64,000 nt of DNA, taken from assembly GCF_000245015.1 (NCBI RefSeq), contig NZ_JH600070.1, forward strand, positions 980,115 through 1,044,114, read 5' to 3'. The position numbers and the translations under genes were made by a program. The notes under the pieces are model-generated. The model was not told the DNA's origin and ran no database searches. It worked only from the letters and a program-made list of their open reading frames with translations. The stretch's first letter is position 1. Every line of letters starts with the position of its first letter. Shown here one piece after another: positions 18,721 to 31,611 of this stretch. Source of the DNA: Beggiatoa alba B18LD (GTDB lineage: Bacteria > Pseudomonadota > Gammaproteobacteria > Beggiatoales > Beggiatoaceae).

Positions 18721-20733
18721 TTATTTCACACGCATTCCTGCCTGCGCACCACTATCAGGGCTTAATATCCATAAACCAGAGCCATCACCTGCCGCTAAAA
18801 CCATGCCCTCAGACAGACCAAAACGCATTTTGCGGGGGGCAAGATTAGCCACCATAACGGTTAAACGACCAATTAAAGCTTCAGGGCTGTAGGCGGATTT
18901 AATCCCAGCAAAGACAGTGCGTGGTGTTTCTTCACCAATATCTAAAGTCAACTTTAAAAGCTTTTCCGCGCCTTCAACCTGTTCTGCATTAACAATTTTG
19001 GCAATACGTAAATCAACTTTGGCAAAATCATCATAGTTAATCGTTTCTTGTATCGGTTCTGCTAATGTTTTTGCAGGGGTTGCGGTAGTTATTGCCTGCA
19101 AGTTTTCTTTAGAAGCCTCCACAATAGCGGTTAATTGCTGCGGCTCTATCCGTTGGATTAAGGCTTCATAGGGATTAATCGTGGTTGCTAATAAAGCAGC
19201 GGGTTGCCATGTCAACGGCACATTAAAAAACGCTTCTACTTTCTTCGCCATGACTGGCAAGACAGGCGATAAATAGCTAAACAGCACGCGGAATAAGTTT
19301 AAACCCTGCGTACAAACTTGTTGCAATTGTGCGTCACTGCCTGCTTGTTTAGCGATTACCCACGGTTTTTGCTCATCAATATACTGATTAGCCTTATCTG
19401 CTAATGCCATGATGTCACGAATCGCACGATGATATTCACGGTTAGCATATTGTTCTGCAATCGACTGTCCTGCATCGATAAAACTTTGATATAACTCAGG
19501 AGCGGGTAAACTATCTGCTAATTGCCCTGCAAACCGTTTGTTAATAAAGCCCGCGCAACGACTGGCAATATTCACCACTTTACCCACTAAATCCGCATTG
19601 ACGCGCTGTAAAAAATCCTCTAAATTTAAATCGATATCATCAACACGACTACCTAACTTTGCCGCAAAATAATAGCGTAAACATTCAGGATTTAAATGGT
19701 TTAAATAAGTCCGTGCAGTGATAAATGTCCCCCGCGATTTCGACATTTTTTGTCCATCAACGGTTAAGAATCCATGTGCAAAAATACTGCTAGGGGTTCT
19801 AAAACCCGCACCGTGCAACATTGCAGGCCAGAAAAGCGCGTGAAAATACAGAATATCTTTACCAATAAAATGATAAAGCTCTGTTTGGCTATCTGCTGAC
19901 CAAAATTCTTCAAAATCTAATCCACGTTTTTCACACAGATTTTTAAAACTCGCCATATACCCGACAGGCGCGTCCAGCCAGACATAAAAGTATTTATTCG
20001 GCTGTTCAGGAATTTCAAAACCAAAATAAGGCGCGTCGCGGGAAATATCCCAAGGACGCAAGCCCGCAGTAAACCACTCATTTAACTTATTCATGGTCTC
20101 TGCTTGCAATGTACCGCTACTTGTCCATGTTTTTAAAAAGTCCTCAAACTGTCCCAAATTCATAAAAAAGTGTTCAGACTCTTTTTCAATGGGCGTAACC
20201 CCTGAAAGGACAGAAACAGGATTTTTTAAATCAGTTGGGTTATACGTCGCGCCACAGACTTCGCAATTATCGCCATATTGGTCTTTCGCCCCACAACGTG
20301 GGCATTCCCCTTTAATAAAGCGGTCTGGTAAAAAAAGATTTTTAACAGGGTCAAAAGCCTGTTTAACCGATGTTGAACTAATATAGCCTGCATCGCGTAA
20401 ACGGCAATAAATTAAGTTAGAAAACTCTTTATTTTCAGGTGAATGTGTTGAGTAATAATTATCAAATCCAATGGCAAAATCGCTAAAATCTTGCATATGC
20501 TCTTGACGCACACGCTCGATTAACGCTTCTGGCGTAATCCCTTCTTTTTCTGCACGCAACATAATCGCTGTGCCGTGTGTATCATCCGCACAGACGTAAT
20601 AACAAGTATTACCGATTAACTTTTGAAAACGTACCCAGATATCCGTTTGAATATACTCAACTAAATGTCCTAAATGAATAGAACCGTTTGCATAGGGTAA
20701 GGCACTGGTCACTAAAATCTTACGTTGCGTCAT
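18721..20733 (-). CDS. metG: Methionyl-tRNA synthetase MetG (long form with tRNA-binding domain)
   Basis: MetG charges tRNA-Met in the cytoplasm. The class I signature [14 protein letters not shown] is near residue 13. A zinc knuckle [18 protein letters not shown] identifies the one-knuckle E. coli-type enzyme, and KMSKSRGTF is the second ATP motif. The C-terminal 110 residues are a Trbp111-type tRNA-binding domain ([20 protein letters not shown]) that makes the enzyme dimeric. At 670 residues it is of the usual length. Confidence 0.96.
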   Translation of the reverse strand: MTQRKILVTSALPYANGSIHLGHLVEYIQTDIWVRFQKLIGNTCYYVCADDTHGTAIMLRAEKEGITPEALIERVRQEHMQDFSDFAIGFDNYYSTHSPENKEFSNLIYCRLRDAGYISSTSVKQAFDPVKNLFLPDRFIKGECPRCGAKDQYGDNCEVCGATYNPTDLKNPVSVLSGVTPIEKESEHFFMNLGQFEDFLKTWTSSGTLQAETMNKLNEWFTAGLRPWDISRDAPYFGFEIPEQPNKYFYVWLDAPVGYMASFKNLCEKRGLDFEEFWSADSQTELYHFIGKDILYFHALFWPAMLHGAGFRTPSSIFAHGFLTVDGQKMSKSRGTFITARTYLNHLNPECLRYYFAAKLGSRVDDIDLNLEDFLQRVNADLVGKVVNIASRCAGFINKRFAGQLADSLPAPELYQSFIDAGQSIAEQYANREYHRAIRDIMALADKANQYIDEQKPWVIAKQAGSDAQLQQVCTQGLNLFRVLFSYLSPVLPVMAKKVEAFFNVPLTWQPAALLATTINPYEALIQRIEPQQLTAIVEASKENLQAITTATPAKTLAEPIQETINYDDFAKVDLRIAKIVNAEQVEGAEKLLKLTLDIGEETPRTVFAGIKSAYSPEALIGRLTVMVANLAPRKMRFGLSEGMVLAAGDGSGLWILSPDSGAQAGMRVK

Positions 20734-20837
20734 AATGAATATCTAAAAAAATAGAAGATGATTAAGTTTAAAAGAATTTTACCGCGTTTAGCGGAATTGT
20801 GCAGGCAATCACTCATATATTAATGATACTTAAAGTT

Positions 20838-23336
20838 TTAAGCATATTGTGTATGAGCACGCACTAATGCGTCTAATTTATCCATATCAAATTGTTGTAC
20901 AAGAGCTTTAACCTCTGTTTTAAAAGCCACTAATTCGGGATGTTCATTGACTAATTGATCTACATAAGTTAGCAATGCACGCACTTTTCCTGATTTGATA
21001 TAACCCAGTAATACATCGCTTTGTTCAGTAGCTAAGACATAATGCCCGATTGTTTGTACCATGTTCTGTTCTGCATAAATCCAAACAATCCCTAAATGCT
21101 CTTGTAAAACTGTAAATAGTTCATTGATATTAATTGGTTTATATAAAAAAGCATGACACCCCATATTAAGGTAGTCGCATTGATACTCCGATAAACTTGC
21201 CGAAGTAATGGCAATAACCATGTGATCAAATTTCTTCTGTTTACGAACTTCTTTTATTAAAGTAATACCTGACATTACGGGCATTCTTAAATCAGTTAAT
21301 AAAGCATCTGGTGTCTGCATTTCTAATAAATTTAAGGCAATTTTCCCATTTTCAGCTTCTAACACACGAAAACCAATGTCAGACAATAATGTTACTAAAA
21401 ATGAACGATTTTCTAAAACATTATCGACAACTAAAATAAGTGGTTTATTCCCTTTAATGCCAATGACCTCAGGGGATTCATATTGTGTTGTTAAATAGTG
21501 AGTTTGCTGTATAGCGGGTAATGAAATATCAAACCAGAAACAGCTACCTTTCCCTAATTGACTGCGAACATTTAATTTTCCACCCATTTTTTCTACTAAA
21601 CGTGCGCTAATGGCTAACCCTAGCCCTGTTCCTTCTGCTTCTGCTAATAAATCACCGACTTGTTGAAAGGGTTTAAATAAATTAGAGAGGTCACGCTGTG
21701 CAATGCCTCGTCCTGTATCACAGACCTCAAAATGCACCATTTCCCCTTGTGGTAAAACGCTAAAAGTAACACCGCCTTGTTGTGTGAATTTAATTGCATT
21801 GCTTAATAAATTTAATAAAATCTGGCGCAAGCGTTTTTCATCAGCAGAAACAACGGTTGGTAAATTATTTTCTAATAACAGATGTAAAATCAGCCCTTTT
21901 TGTTGGGCTTGCATTTGTAATAGAGCCGTTGTTTCATGCAAAAAAGTTATTAAATTTAAATTATTGTGAACTAATTCTAATTTATCAGCTTCAATTTTAG
22001 ACAAATCTAAAACATCATTGATTAAATTTAATAAATGCTCTCCACTGCGAACAATAATTCGTGTACTTTCTTTAGATTTTTCACCTAACGTATTATCTCG
22101 CAATAATAAGTGAGCATAGCCTAAAATGCCGTTGAGTGGCGTGCGGAGTTCATGACTCATATTTGCTAAAAAAGCACTTTTTGCAAAGTTAGCCTGTTCT
22201 GCCTGTTCTTTACTCTGTTTTAACTCAATGGCAATCCGTTTTTCTTCTGTAATATCTTCACAAATTCCAATAAATAACTTATCGCCATTAATTTCTACAA
22301 CACTCACGCCTAAACTTAGGGAAAAAAGAGAACCGTTTTTGCGTTTTCCTAAAACTTCCCGCCCAGTTCCAATAACTTTAGCAATCCCTGTTTTAAGATA
22401 ATTTTTTATATAGTTATCATGTTGTTCTGCATAAGGACTGGGCATTAAGCAATTAATATTTTTACCTAATATTTCTGCTTCTTTGTATTCAAAAATTTTT
22501 TCCGCAGCAACATTAAAAGAATGAATAATGCCAGATTCGTCAATGGTGATAATGCCATTAATCACGTTATCCATGATAACACGCTGACGAATCGCTAATT
22601 CGGAGGCATGTTTTTCAGATTGTTCAAATGATTCAGCCAGTTCTTTATAACATTGTTCACTATATTTGAGTTGTATGAGTGTTTGTTCAATTTTTTGTAA
22701 TGTTGGATAAATTAAATGCCTTGCTAACCAAATAATGAGAATAATATTTAGGAACATTAAAAAACTATTTAAAATGTGTAATTGTCGTGATTGTCTTGTG
22801 AGATTTATTACATAAGTTTCTGTAATAACAGACATTTTTTTGATAAAAAAAGGGCTATAATCTAGGATTTTAACAATCAGTTGTTCAGCTAAAGGGGGAA
22901 ACGCTGCATTATCTTTATGGTTTTTAAATAAAGCGATAAATAGTTGAAAAGATTGATATAGGCTTTGGTAAGTATCTTCAATTTCTTCAAAATATTGCTT
23001 AATATCTTCATTATTTAAACTAGAAAATAATTCGCGAATATCATCGCCGTATTTTAATTTTTTGTGGGATTCAGACCATTCTTTTAAGGTTAAGCGTAAG
23101 TCTTTTAAATAAAAATCGCGTATTTCTATTGTTGGAGCAAATTTAATCGCTAAGACATCTTTATTCATTTTTTCAGTTAATAGGCGTTGTTGTCCCGAAA
23201 TATTGACTAATTCAGGTTGATTAAAATGATAATCTGCCCAGTAAACAATTAATTGCTCTATTAAAAATAAAATGGTAATGAGGGTTAATGTAATTAAATA
23301 TGTCCTATATAAACGATGTGTATTAAATGTCATCAT
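20838..23336 (-). CDS. Membrane hybrid histidine kinase (PilJ-like sensor, PAS, HisKA, HATPase, receiver)
   Basis: The order is: membrane helix (TYLITLTLITILFLIEQLIV), a periplasmic helical domain opening with SGQQRLLTEKMNKD as in PilJ/NIT-type sensors, a second helix near 190-208, a PAS domain (NVINGIITIDESGIIHSFNV), HisKA with the phospho-accepting His in NMSHELRTPLNGILGYAHLL, and an HATPase with NLLSNAIKFT, DTGRGI and GTGLGLAI. A receiver domain follows with the phosphorylatable Asp in LLTDLRMPVMSG and Lys in FLYKPI, then an 80-residue tail. The receiver's usual acidic pair is Asp-Asn (VVDNVLENR), which may weaken magnesium binding. No response regulator gene adjoins it. Confidence 0.88.
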   Translation of the reverse strand: MMTFNTHRLYRTYLITLTLITILFLIEQLIVYWADYHFNQPELVNISGQQRLLTEKMNKDVLAIKFAPTIEIRDFYLKDLRLTLKEWSESHKKLKYGDDIRELFSSLNNEDIKQYFEEIEDTYQSLYQSFQLFIALFKNHKDNAAFPPLAEQLIVKILDYSPFFIKKMSVITETYVINLTRQSRQLHILNSFLMFLNIILIIWLARHLIYPTLQKIEQTLIQLKYSEQCYKELAESFEQSEKHASELAIRQRVIMDNVINGIITIDESGIIHSFNVAAEKIFEYKEAEILGKNINCLMPSPYAEQHDNYIKNYLKTGIAKVIGTGREVLGKRKNGSLFSLSLGVSVVEINGDKLFIGICEDITEEKRIAIELKQSKEQAEQANFAKSAFLANMSHELRTPLNGILGYAHLLLRDNTLGEKSKESTRIIVRSGEHLLNLINDVLDLSKIEADKLELVHNNLNLITFLHETTALLQMQAQQKGLILHLLLENNLPTVVSADEKRLRQILLNLLSNAIKFTQQGGVTFSVLPQGEMVHFEVCDTGRGIAQRDLSNLFKPFQQVGDLLAEAEGTGLGLAISARLVEKMGGKLNVRSQLGKGSCFWFDISLPAIQQTHYLTTQYESPEVIGIKGNKPLILVVDNVLENRSFLVTLLSDIGFRVLEAENGKIALNLLEMQTPDALLTDLRMPVMSGITLIKEVRKQKKFDHMVIAITSASLSEYQCDYLNMGCHAFLYKPININELFTVLQEHLGIVWIYAEQNMVQTIGHYVLATEQSDVLLGYIKSGKVRALLTYVDQLVNEHPELVAFKTEVKALVQQFDMDKLDALVRAHTQYA

Positions 23337-23464
23337 GTCGCAATCTCCAAGTTGAAAACCCTTGAAACCTGTCTGCGGGAAGTGTTAGGAATTAACAGTA
23401 TAAATTTTATATAAAATGTATATAGCATTGTCTGCTAATTCGCTAACGATAGATATGAGTAATT

Positions 23465-25591
<2,127 letters not shown>

Positions 25592-25614
25592 GGGTAATAC
25601 GTCCAAACGGTGTG

Positions 25615-25836
25615 TTATTTGCTTGCAGGCGGGGTGGGGGCGCGTAAAATCATGGGTTGGAAAAAACTCGGATTACCTTCATCATCCGCGATAGCAACAA
25701 GGTTGCCATGTGGAATGTAACCCTCAGTAATCTTTTGGTTAATTTGATTCACCATTAAATTGACTGATTTAGTCACGCCAACGCTACTGCTGTCCATGAC
25801 GACGATATATCTTTGTTTGGGCGTTTTTTCTGCCAT
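25615..25836 (-). CDS. Small DUF1737-like protein
   Basis: The 73-residue protein MAEKTPKQRYIVVMDSSSVG continues with a pattern (LMVNQINQKITEGYIPHGNL, then FFQPMIL) that resembles DUF1737: a short alpha/beta protein ending in a conserved Q-x-M strand. The function is unknown. I place the start at 25836 because GAGG lies eight bases upstream; a longer frame of 24 codons upstream has no ribosome site. The Pro-rich end APTPPASK is probably disordered. It lies ahead of ligA on the same strand. Confidence 0.6.
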   Translation of the reverse strand: MAEKTPKQRYIVVMDSSSVGVTKSVNLMVNQINQKITEGYIPHGNLVAIADDEGNPSFFQPMILRAPTPPASK

Positions 25837-25969
25837 TGTTGTAACCTCGTTTTTATTAGAAAAATACAGCAAGAGACCTGTTGCATTATAGATTAAGTTA
25901 CTAGACACCTCTATGAGACAATAACTTATTCTGTTTCATCATAAATATTTTTTGTGTGGGTACTGGATT

Positions 25970-27082
25970 ATGACGGCTTATATCATTCGTCGTTTATTGT
26001 TAATTATTCCAACCTTGTTGGGCATTATGGTGATTAATTTTTTTATCATCCAAACCGCTCCTGGGGGACCTGTTGAGCGTACCATCGCCCAATTAGAGGG
26101 GACATTGCAAAGTTCAACGGCACGTTTTGGCGGTGGTGTTCGTAGCGATACCTTGCAAAATAATTCAATGACGGTTAGCACGTCTGAAACAACTAACAGT
26201 AAATATCGGGGTGCTCAGGGTTTATCAGCAGAAATGATTCAGGAAATTGAGCGTATGTATCATTTTGATCAGCCTGTCTATGTGCGTTTTTTTCAGATGT
26301 TAAATAATTATGTCATGTTTGATTTTGGCAATAGTTTTTATCGTGATCAGTCTGTTGTGAGTTTAATTATTGAAAAAATGCCCGTGTCTATTTCATTGGG
26401 ATTATGGACAACTTTATTGGTGTATTTAATTTCTATTCCTTTAGGCATTGCAAAAGCCGTGCGTGATGGTAGTGCATTTGATGTATGGACAAGTGGCGTG
26501 ATTATTATTGGTTATGCGATTCCAAGTTTTTTATTTGCGGTGTTATTAATCGTTTTGTTTGCAGGCGGGTCGTTTTTTGACTGGTTTCCGTTGAAAAATT
26601 TAACTTCGGATAATTGGAGTGAGTTAAGTTTTATCGATAAAATTTTAGATTATCTCTGGCATATTACCCTGCCTGTGCTTGCAATGCTCATTGGGGGGTT
26701 TGCGGGTTTAACGATGTTAACGAAAAATTCGTTTTTAGATGAAATTAATAAGCAGTATGTGATGACCGCACGGGCAAAAGGATTAACTGAACGGCGGGTA
26801 TTGTATGGGCATGTTTTCCGTAATGCGATGTTAATTGTGATTGCAGGCTTTCCCAGTGCATTTATTGGGATTTTATTTACAGGTTCATTATTGATTGAAA
26901 TGGTTTTTTCTTTAGATGGGTTAGGTTTATTGGGGTATGAGGCGGCGATAAATCGGGATTATCCTGTGATGTTTGGCTCGTTATATATGTTTACTTTATT
27001 AGGATTACTCCTTAATTTAGTTGGAGATTTAACGTATATTTTGGTTGACCCGCGAATTGATTTTGATAAACGGGAAAATTAG
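25970..27082 (+). CDS. ABC transporter permease, YejB-like (oligopeptide/microcin C type), orphan
   Basis: An N-terminal helix ([20 protein letters not shown]) is followed by the DppB/OppB-type permease domain, with EAA loop [20 protein letters not shown] and C-terminus [12 protein letters not shown]. The insert after [15 protein letters not shown] is characteristic of YejB, the inner-membrane permease for microcin C-like peptides, rather than DppB. The ATG at 25970 is chosen; the frame extends six codons upstream to a TTG. The expected partners YejA, YejE and YejF are not adjacent. The next gene is convergent and overlaps by four bases. Confidence 0.83.
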   Translation: MTAYIIRRLLLIIPTLLGIMVINFFIIQTAPGGPVERTIAQLEGTLQSSTARFGGGVRSDTLQNNSMTVSTSETTNSKYRGAQGLSAEMIQEIERMYHFDQPVYVRFFQMLNNYVMFDFGNSFYRDQSVVSLIIEKMPVSISLGLWTTLLVYLISIPLGIAKAVRDGSAFDVWTSGVIIIGYAIPSFLFAVLLIVLFAGGSFFDWFPLKNLTSDNWSELSFIDKILDYLWHITLPVLAMLIGGFAGLTMLTKNSFLDEINKQYVMTARAKGLTERRVLYGHVFRNAMLIVIAGFPSAFIGILFTGSLLIEMVFSLDGLGLLGYEAAINRDYPVMFGSLYMFTLLGLLLNLVGDLTYILVDPRIDFDKREN

Positions 27083-28533
27083 GGCGTGCAATGTTCAACG
27101 GTTAAATCTTCTTTAATGCAGTAACTAATATCATTGGTATCGCTGGCAGTTTCTACAGTGCCAATCAGGTAGTTATTGATATCGTGACGGGTTTCGGTTG
27201 TATCTAATGGCGATGCGGTGCGCGTTTGTCCACTCAGTTGGCTACCTGCAAAGGTGATTTTAGCGATATAAATACCATCAACACAGCTACTTGAACCATC
27301 ACAAGGGATTATTGGTAAAACGGCTGTTCGCTTGTAGTTTTCAGCAACTTCATAAAATAATTGGCTTTTTTTGTTTTGCCAGAGGCGAGAAAACTTTGTG
27401 AAATCGCTGGTATCAATGGCTGTATTTTGACAAGTAGTATCTAAATCGCTGGTTATAATGTCACTGATAGAACAAGCTGTTATTAAATTTATGATTGCTG
27501 GATTGCCAAGCGGTAGCGTCAATGTGTTAGGCAATCGCCCCACTAAAGTATCTGCTAGTTCTACATAACTTCCATCGTTTTCATAATCACTCAATGCTAC
27601 TGAAGCTGCAAAAGACAGGCGTTTATCATTCGCCACAGGGTCAGCGACAACTTGTTGACGGGCAGGAATGGCGACACAATGCGCGAGCAGTTGCGTGTAG
27701 CAATGCATCAGTTGTTTAAAATCTTTACGTTTATTAATAAAATCAAATAATTCTTTGCGGGTAATGTAAATTATTTGGTCATTTCCTGATTCATTAAATA
27801 CTTCAATTTTATACGCCACATTGACATTATTGATTTTTGCAAATGTATGGGGCGGGCTAGCTGTACTATTTTCAACCACAGATTCTATATAATCGCGAAA
27901 ATTATAATTACTGCCACAGGTTTCCGTCGCGGTTCGTGATGGTCTTGTTTGTCCTGTTTGCACCAGATGAGGCGCGATAATAACTGCAACAGCACGTTCA
28001 TCAGGATGACTACCTGTCGCTCTGCTTGCCGTTGTTACCTCAAAAAATCCTGCATTATCATCGTTTAACATATCTGTTCGAGCACCGCTTGAGTTTTTAT
28101 AACTCCCTGAAACGGCATACCATAAACATTCATTACTTTCATCAAATAATGGTGGAATAGCCAATGTTAGCCAAGGTAATTTACCAATGGCACTTTGATT
28201 TTTAATCCCACAATTGCCCGCTTCTCTCCCTTCTATAGAAACGCCTGTATCTGGACAAGGTAAAAAGCCAAAGCGTCCGCGTCCATCGGGGTTCGTGAAT
28301 GGGGGTTGGCTGAAATCATAGTAACGAGCGGCATAACCTAATAAAGCCTGTTTTGCATATTGCAGGGCTTTTTCTGTTTGTTGCTGACGAATTAAGCGAG
28401 TATCCACGGCATTAAATTGAGTGAGAAAAAAAGAAACGCTACTCACGACAGTAATTAATAAAGTGAGTAATAAGACAACGCCTGTTTGCACAGAATGTTT
28501 CTTGAGGATGTGCTTAAGGGCTGTGCGTTTCAT
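27079..28533 (-). CDS. Pilin-accessory-like exported protein (PilX/prepilin-type N-terminus)
   Basis: The start [20 protein letters not shown] leads a hydrophobic helix ([20 protein letters not shown]) and then [16 protein letters not shown], a layout seen in PilX-like and pseudopilin-like proteins. The large remaining domain is Cys-rich ([34 protein letters not shown]), implying disulfides in an exported domain. The motif [12 protein letters not shown] recurs in type II secretion/pilus-like hypothetical proteins. It is last of three overlapping minus-strand genes and overlaps the preceding gene by 20 bases. The frame extends 14 codons upstream of the chosen ATG. The function is inferred from the layout only. 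Confidence 0.65.
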   Translation of the reverse strand: MKRTALKHILKKHSVQTGVVLLLTLLITVVSSVSFFLTQFNAVDTRLIRQQQTEKALQYAKQALLGYAARYYDFSQPPFTNPDGRGRFGFLPCPDTGVSIEGREAGNCGIKNQSAIGKLPWLTLAIPPLFDESNECLWYAVSGSYKNSSGARTDMLNDDNAGFFEVTTASRATGSHPDERAVAVIIAPHLVQTGQTRPSRTATETCGSNYNFRDYIESVVENSTASPPHTFAKINNVNVAYKIEVFNESGNDQIIYITRKELFDFINKRKDFKQLMHCYTQLLAHCVAIPARQQVVADPVANDKRLSFAASVALSDYENDGSYVELADTLVGRLPNTLTLPLGNPAIINLITACSISDIITSDLDTTCQNTAIDTSDFTKFSRLWQNKKSQLFYEVAENYKRTAVLPIIPCDGSSSCVDGIYIAKITFAGSQLSGQTRTASPLDTTETRHDINNYLIGTVETASDTNDISYCIKEDLTVEHCTP

Positions 28534-29065
28534 GATTGGGTGTTGTTTGCGTGCGAGGAGGCACAACAGCATCATGCGCTGTTTGCTCGGAAGGACTTTT
28601 AAGCAAATAGCTTTCTATAGTTTGATTCTTATGGGTTTCTAAAATTTGCCCTACTTTTAAACGGAAAGTCGCTGGTTGCGTATTTGTTTCTTTCGTTTGC
28701 TTTTCTGTTGCTTGTTGCGATAACACAATGAGCAATTGGGCAGAGGTATTTAATTTTTTTGTATCAATGACTTTTGCGGTAAAGCCTGTTTGCTCTACCG
28801 TTGTAAGTTCAGCATCATTTACCCATGTAACAACGACATTATTTTGCCGTTTTACAAAGCCATTAAACGTAATTTCCATCGGGGGCGGGGTAACGATTTC
28901 CTTTTCAGAGATAATTTTTTGTTGCAAAAAGGGTTCTGGGTATTCACGGATTAAGTCTAACGCCTGCCGTTCTTCAGGGCTGGTGAATAAACGGAGAAAT
29001 TCTTCCGCCGTCGCAGGCGTAATATAACTTAAATATAGGAAGCAAAAGAGGAAAAAATAACGCAT
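28514..29065 (-). CDS. Periplasmic pilus/secretion accessory protein (MshK/PilP-like)
   Basis: A signal peptide (MRYFFLFCFLYLSYITPATA) precedes SPEERQALDLIRE and a small beta domain: ITFNGFVKRQNNVVVTWVND, then FRLKVGQIL. That pattern (G-x-V-x-R, x-x-W-V-N, L-K-V-G-Q) is shared with MshK, PilP and GspC-type periplasmic domains. The ATG at 29065 is chosen because GAGGG lies five bases upstream. It overlaps the next gene and follows the membrane protein gene by eight bases, so the three are one operon. Confidence 0.62.
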   Translation of the reverse strand: MRYFFLFCFLYLSYITPATAEEFLRLFTSPEERQALDLIREYPEPFLQQKIISEKEIVTPPPMEITFNGFVKRQNNVVVTWVNDAELTTVEQTGFTAKVIDTKKLNTSAQLLIVLSQQATEKQTKETNTQPATFRLKVGQILETHKNQTIESYLLKSPSEQTAHDAVVPPRTQTTPNHETHSP

Positions 29066-29073
29066 GATATCCC

Positions 29074-29769
29074 TCAATGTCGGTTATCAATAATATAAAG
29101 GTTATACCAATACAGCACACAGGTAACATTTAAATTGGGTTTTAAGGGGTAATCAATATGTGGATTTTCCCCTAAACGGGTTAATTGGCAGGCGGCTGTA
29201 TTTAAAATACCTTTGGGAACACTGCTATGAATTTGTTCTAATAAATTGAGCAAGTCTATTTCATGTAAGATTTCTAAATTGAGTAGAAAACGGGTTTTAA
29301 ACAGAAACGTCTCTTTTTTTGCAGGGGTTTGTTCTTTTGCCTCTTTTAAGAAAGCGGGCGTATAAGGGACTGCATCTGTATTTTTAACTGTGCCTTGAAT
29401 ATCCCGCACATTGTTAATGAGTGATTGAATATGCTCATTGAGTTGAGAATTAAGCAAGAGTGATTGTATTTGTGCCTCTTCTATATTTGAACTTGGGGGC
29501 ATCACTTCATAAAAACGACGGCTAGTGAGTTGGTTAAAAAACTGATAATCCTCAGATTGTAACTGGTTTAATGTATTTGCTAATTGTTCATAGGTCTTTT
29601 TAGTTTCAGCCAATGTTTTATTTTCTTTCTCTAATTGCGTCGTGATAGAGCCTAGATACCAATAGCTACTTATTCCTATCGCAATGCTGATGCAAACGCT
29701 AAAAAAAAAGATAATGAGCGAAATTCGTAATATTGACCAGTCTATACCAGTGGAGGAGGCAGAGGACAT
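29074..29769 (-). CDS. PilO/MshJ-like single-pass membrane protein
   Basis: The 231-residue protein has a cytoplasmic N-terminus, one helix (LRISLIIFFFSVCISIAIGI), a periplasmic coiled coil (QLEKENKTLAETKKTYEQLA) and a C-terminal alpha/beta domain (FKTRFLLNLEILHEIDLLNL). This is the PilO/MshJ arrangement of pilus and type II secretion inner-membrane platforms. Its ribosome site CAGG, seven bases from the ATG, is supplied by the end of the repeat element beginning at 29775. PilM and PilN partners are not visible. Confidence 0.6.
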   Translation of the reverse strand: MSSASSTGIDWSILRISLIIFFFSVCISIAIGISSYWYLGSITTQLEKENKTLAETKKTYEQLANTLNQLQSEDYQFFNQLTSRRFYEVMPPSSNIEEAQIQSLLLNSQLNEHIQSLINNVRDIQGTVKNTDAVPYTPAFLKEAKEQTPAKKETFLFKTRFLLNLEILHEIDLLNLLEQIHSSVPKGILNTAACQLTRLGENPHIDYPLKPNLNVTCVLYWYNLYIIDNRH

Positions 29770-29774
29770 AATTT

Positions 29775-30028
29775 AACCTGAGTTCGGCGAGTTTTATAAA
29801 GTAAAACGGAGACCTGCTAGGTTTTCAAAACCTCGCAGGTCTTTTTTTGTCTGAATCAGAATTCACAGAATTTTCAGAATTAGCAGAATTAAAAACATAA
29901 TTTTTTATTCTTTTAATTTTCTTGTCTTTTTAATTCTGAAAATTCTGATTCAGACAATCTTTTAATCCTGTGAATCCTGATTCAGACAAGCTATTGTCTT
30001 TTTAAAAGAAACTCGCCGAACTCAGGTT
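29775..30028. repeat. 254-bp element with perfect 17-bp inverted ends, copy A
   Basis: AACCTGAGTTCGGCGAG at 29775-29791 is the exact complement of CTCGCCGAACTCAGGTT at 30012-30028. The interior holds the AGACCTGC hairpin with a T tract (29810-29848). Runs of AGAATTnnn are followed by their complements, ending in CTGATTCAGACA. A third copy of the end (CTCGCTGAACTCAGGTT, one mismatch) lies at 30109-30125 after another 9-base-period array. Together they fill most of the 411-bp gap between the two envelope-gene groups, and no coding sequence is seen. Confidence 0.85.
29810..29848 (+). terminator. Terminator-shaped hairpin inside repeat element A
   Basis: AGACCTGC pairs with GCAGGTCT (29835-29842), with GGTTTT/AAAACC inside and seven T after the stem. 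No plus-strand gene precedes it here, so it appears to travel with the repeat rather than serve a local gene. Confidence 0.6.
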
Positions 30029-30180
30029 AGTTTAAGGGTTTTAAATTCTGTTAATTCTGTTAATCCTGAAAATCCTGATTCAGACAAATGCTTGTCTTTT
30101 TAAAAAACCTCGCTGAACTCAGGTTAATTAGGTAGCTGGTCAGTTGTCCTACCTATCAGCATAACCATTAGTTATCAAAG

Positions 30181-31602
30181 CTATTTATTGGCTGTGTTTG
30201 AACTTTGATTCGTAGAAAAAGCAATGATAATTTTATCCATTAACGCAAAGAGTAGTTCCACGCTATATCCTGCTAAAAAGGCGAGAGCAAGAGGCGAGAG
30301 CGCGCTAAAAGAAGCAAAATCAGGCTCGATAAACCAGCCAATCGCTAAACCCGATAACGCGCCAAGTTGAATCCGTAAACGGTAGCTAATATTTGATTCT
30401 TTTACATAGATTAGCTCACGAATTTCTATCGTTAGCACACGCAATACATACGCAGATGCACCTAAAAGTCCATATAAAACAGGTAATAAATACATTTGCA
30501 ATGCCCGCAAAATGAATTGTCTTTCCTGTAATAAAATATCCATCCGCATCGCCGTTTCTGGCGTATAAGCACTAATCGTTGATGTATTTGCCGTTTGTTG
30601 CAAATTATTGATAGCCGTTGTGTTCAACAATAAAGTATTCTGGGTGGTCGTTTGTTGGAATAAACTACTGTTATCTAATAAATCAGTGTTATTACTGCTC
30701 GTTGTGCTAGTGCTTGTCGTTGTGCTGTTGCCGTTATCCATTTCATTGTTAAAAATAAAGACTGACCATGAAGACGAATTTTTTAAAATTTCATAATTCG
30801 CCATCAAGCGATTACGTAAATCGTCCAACTGTGCATTTAAGTTATTAATTTCACGGTTATTTGACCATTGTTCATTAGGGACACGTTGTTTAATACTATC
30901 TAACTCAGCAATAACCGTTTCTATCTGTGTGGATAGTTTAATCACAGGGCTAACGCGCATAGAAGCCATTAGCCAGTAAATTTGCACGAATAACAGGACA
31001 AAAAGAATCACTAAACTGCCTGTTTGATAAGCTTTAACGGTTCTTTTTGCTTGAGAATCATCCGCAGTTCCACTACTTATCAAAGAGAATTTTTTTAATT
31101 TATTGCGTAGCTCTTCAGAACGTTCCTCTTCGTTAAAAACACCACAAGCGCGTAAGCTACTGACAGACACAGGACGAACAGCCGTACCAATAGTATTAAA
31201 GGCTTGCCAGAATAAAATTTCTCGCTCGGCTGTCCATTCCTTTTGTTTTAACCAATGTTTGGCATTAACAATGGTTGAAATTACTTGTTCCTCTAAACTC
31301 AAGCCTTTTTTAGCCGCATAAGTGACTAATAAATTAGCTTCGTCCACATAACGCGCCATATGTGAAGTTACTTCTGCAACTAAAATCGGGGGTTTAGCGG
31401 GTAGAATAGTCGTATCGATGACGGGATTTGCTGGGGTAACGGTTGCAGAATCAGAAGGCGGTGGCGACGCAACAGTCGCAGGGGAATTACCGCCTGTATT
31501 TGTAGGCTCGGTTGTATCCTGCATTTCTGATGCGACTGGTGGTTTAACTGCGTCGGCAACTGCTTGTGTTTCTTCTTTTGTTTCTGTATTCACCGTTCTC
31601 AC
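30181..31602 (-). CDS. Multi-pass membrane protein with low-complexity N-terminus, unknown function
   Basis: I do not recognise a family. The first 90 residues are Pro/Thr/Ala-rich. A soluble stretch (VISTIVNAKHWLKQKEWTAE) follows, then a helix near 190 (GSLVILFVLLFVQIYWLMAS), a coiled coil (LNAQLDDLRNRLMANYEILK), an Asn/Thr/Ser-rich spacer, and a C-terminal block of two or three helices (QMYLLPVLYGLLGASAYVL, LGALSGLAIGWFI, LAFLAGYSVELLFALMDKII). The codons at 31602 and 31593 are both GTG; AGGGTGAG favours the second slightly. It lies nine bases after the next gene upstream and is presumably co-transcribed with it. Confidence 0.65.
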   Translation of the reverse strand: MRTVNTETKEETQAVADAVKPPVASEMQDTTEPTNTGGNSPATVASPPPSDSATVTPANPVIDTTILPAKPPILVAEVTSHMARYVDEANLLVTYAAKKGLSLEEQVISTIVNAKHWLKQKEWTAEREILFWQAFNTIGTAVRPVSVSSLRACGVFNEEERSEELRNKLKKFSLISSGTADDSQAKRTVKAYQTGSLVILFVLLFVQIYWLMASMRVSPVIKLSTQIETVIAELDSIKQRVPNEQWSNNREINNLNAQLDDLRNRLMANYEILKNSSSWSVFIFNNEMDNGNSTTTSTSTTSSNNTDLLDNSSLFQQTTTQNTLLLNTTAINNLQQTANTSTISAYTPETAMRMDILLQERQFILRALQMYLLPVLYGLLGASAYVLRVLTIEIRELIYVKESNISYRLRIQLGALSGLAIGWFIEPDFASFSALSPLALAFLAGYSVELLFALMDKIIIAFSTNQSSNTANK

Positions 31603-31611
31603 CCTGATAAG

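Noticed and set aside
29849..30125. CRISPR array
   Set aside because: The repeats are 9 bases apart with no spacers of constant size, they are mirrored, and no cas gene is in the window.
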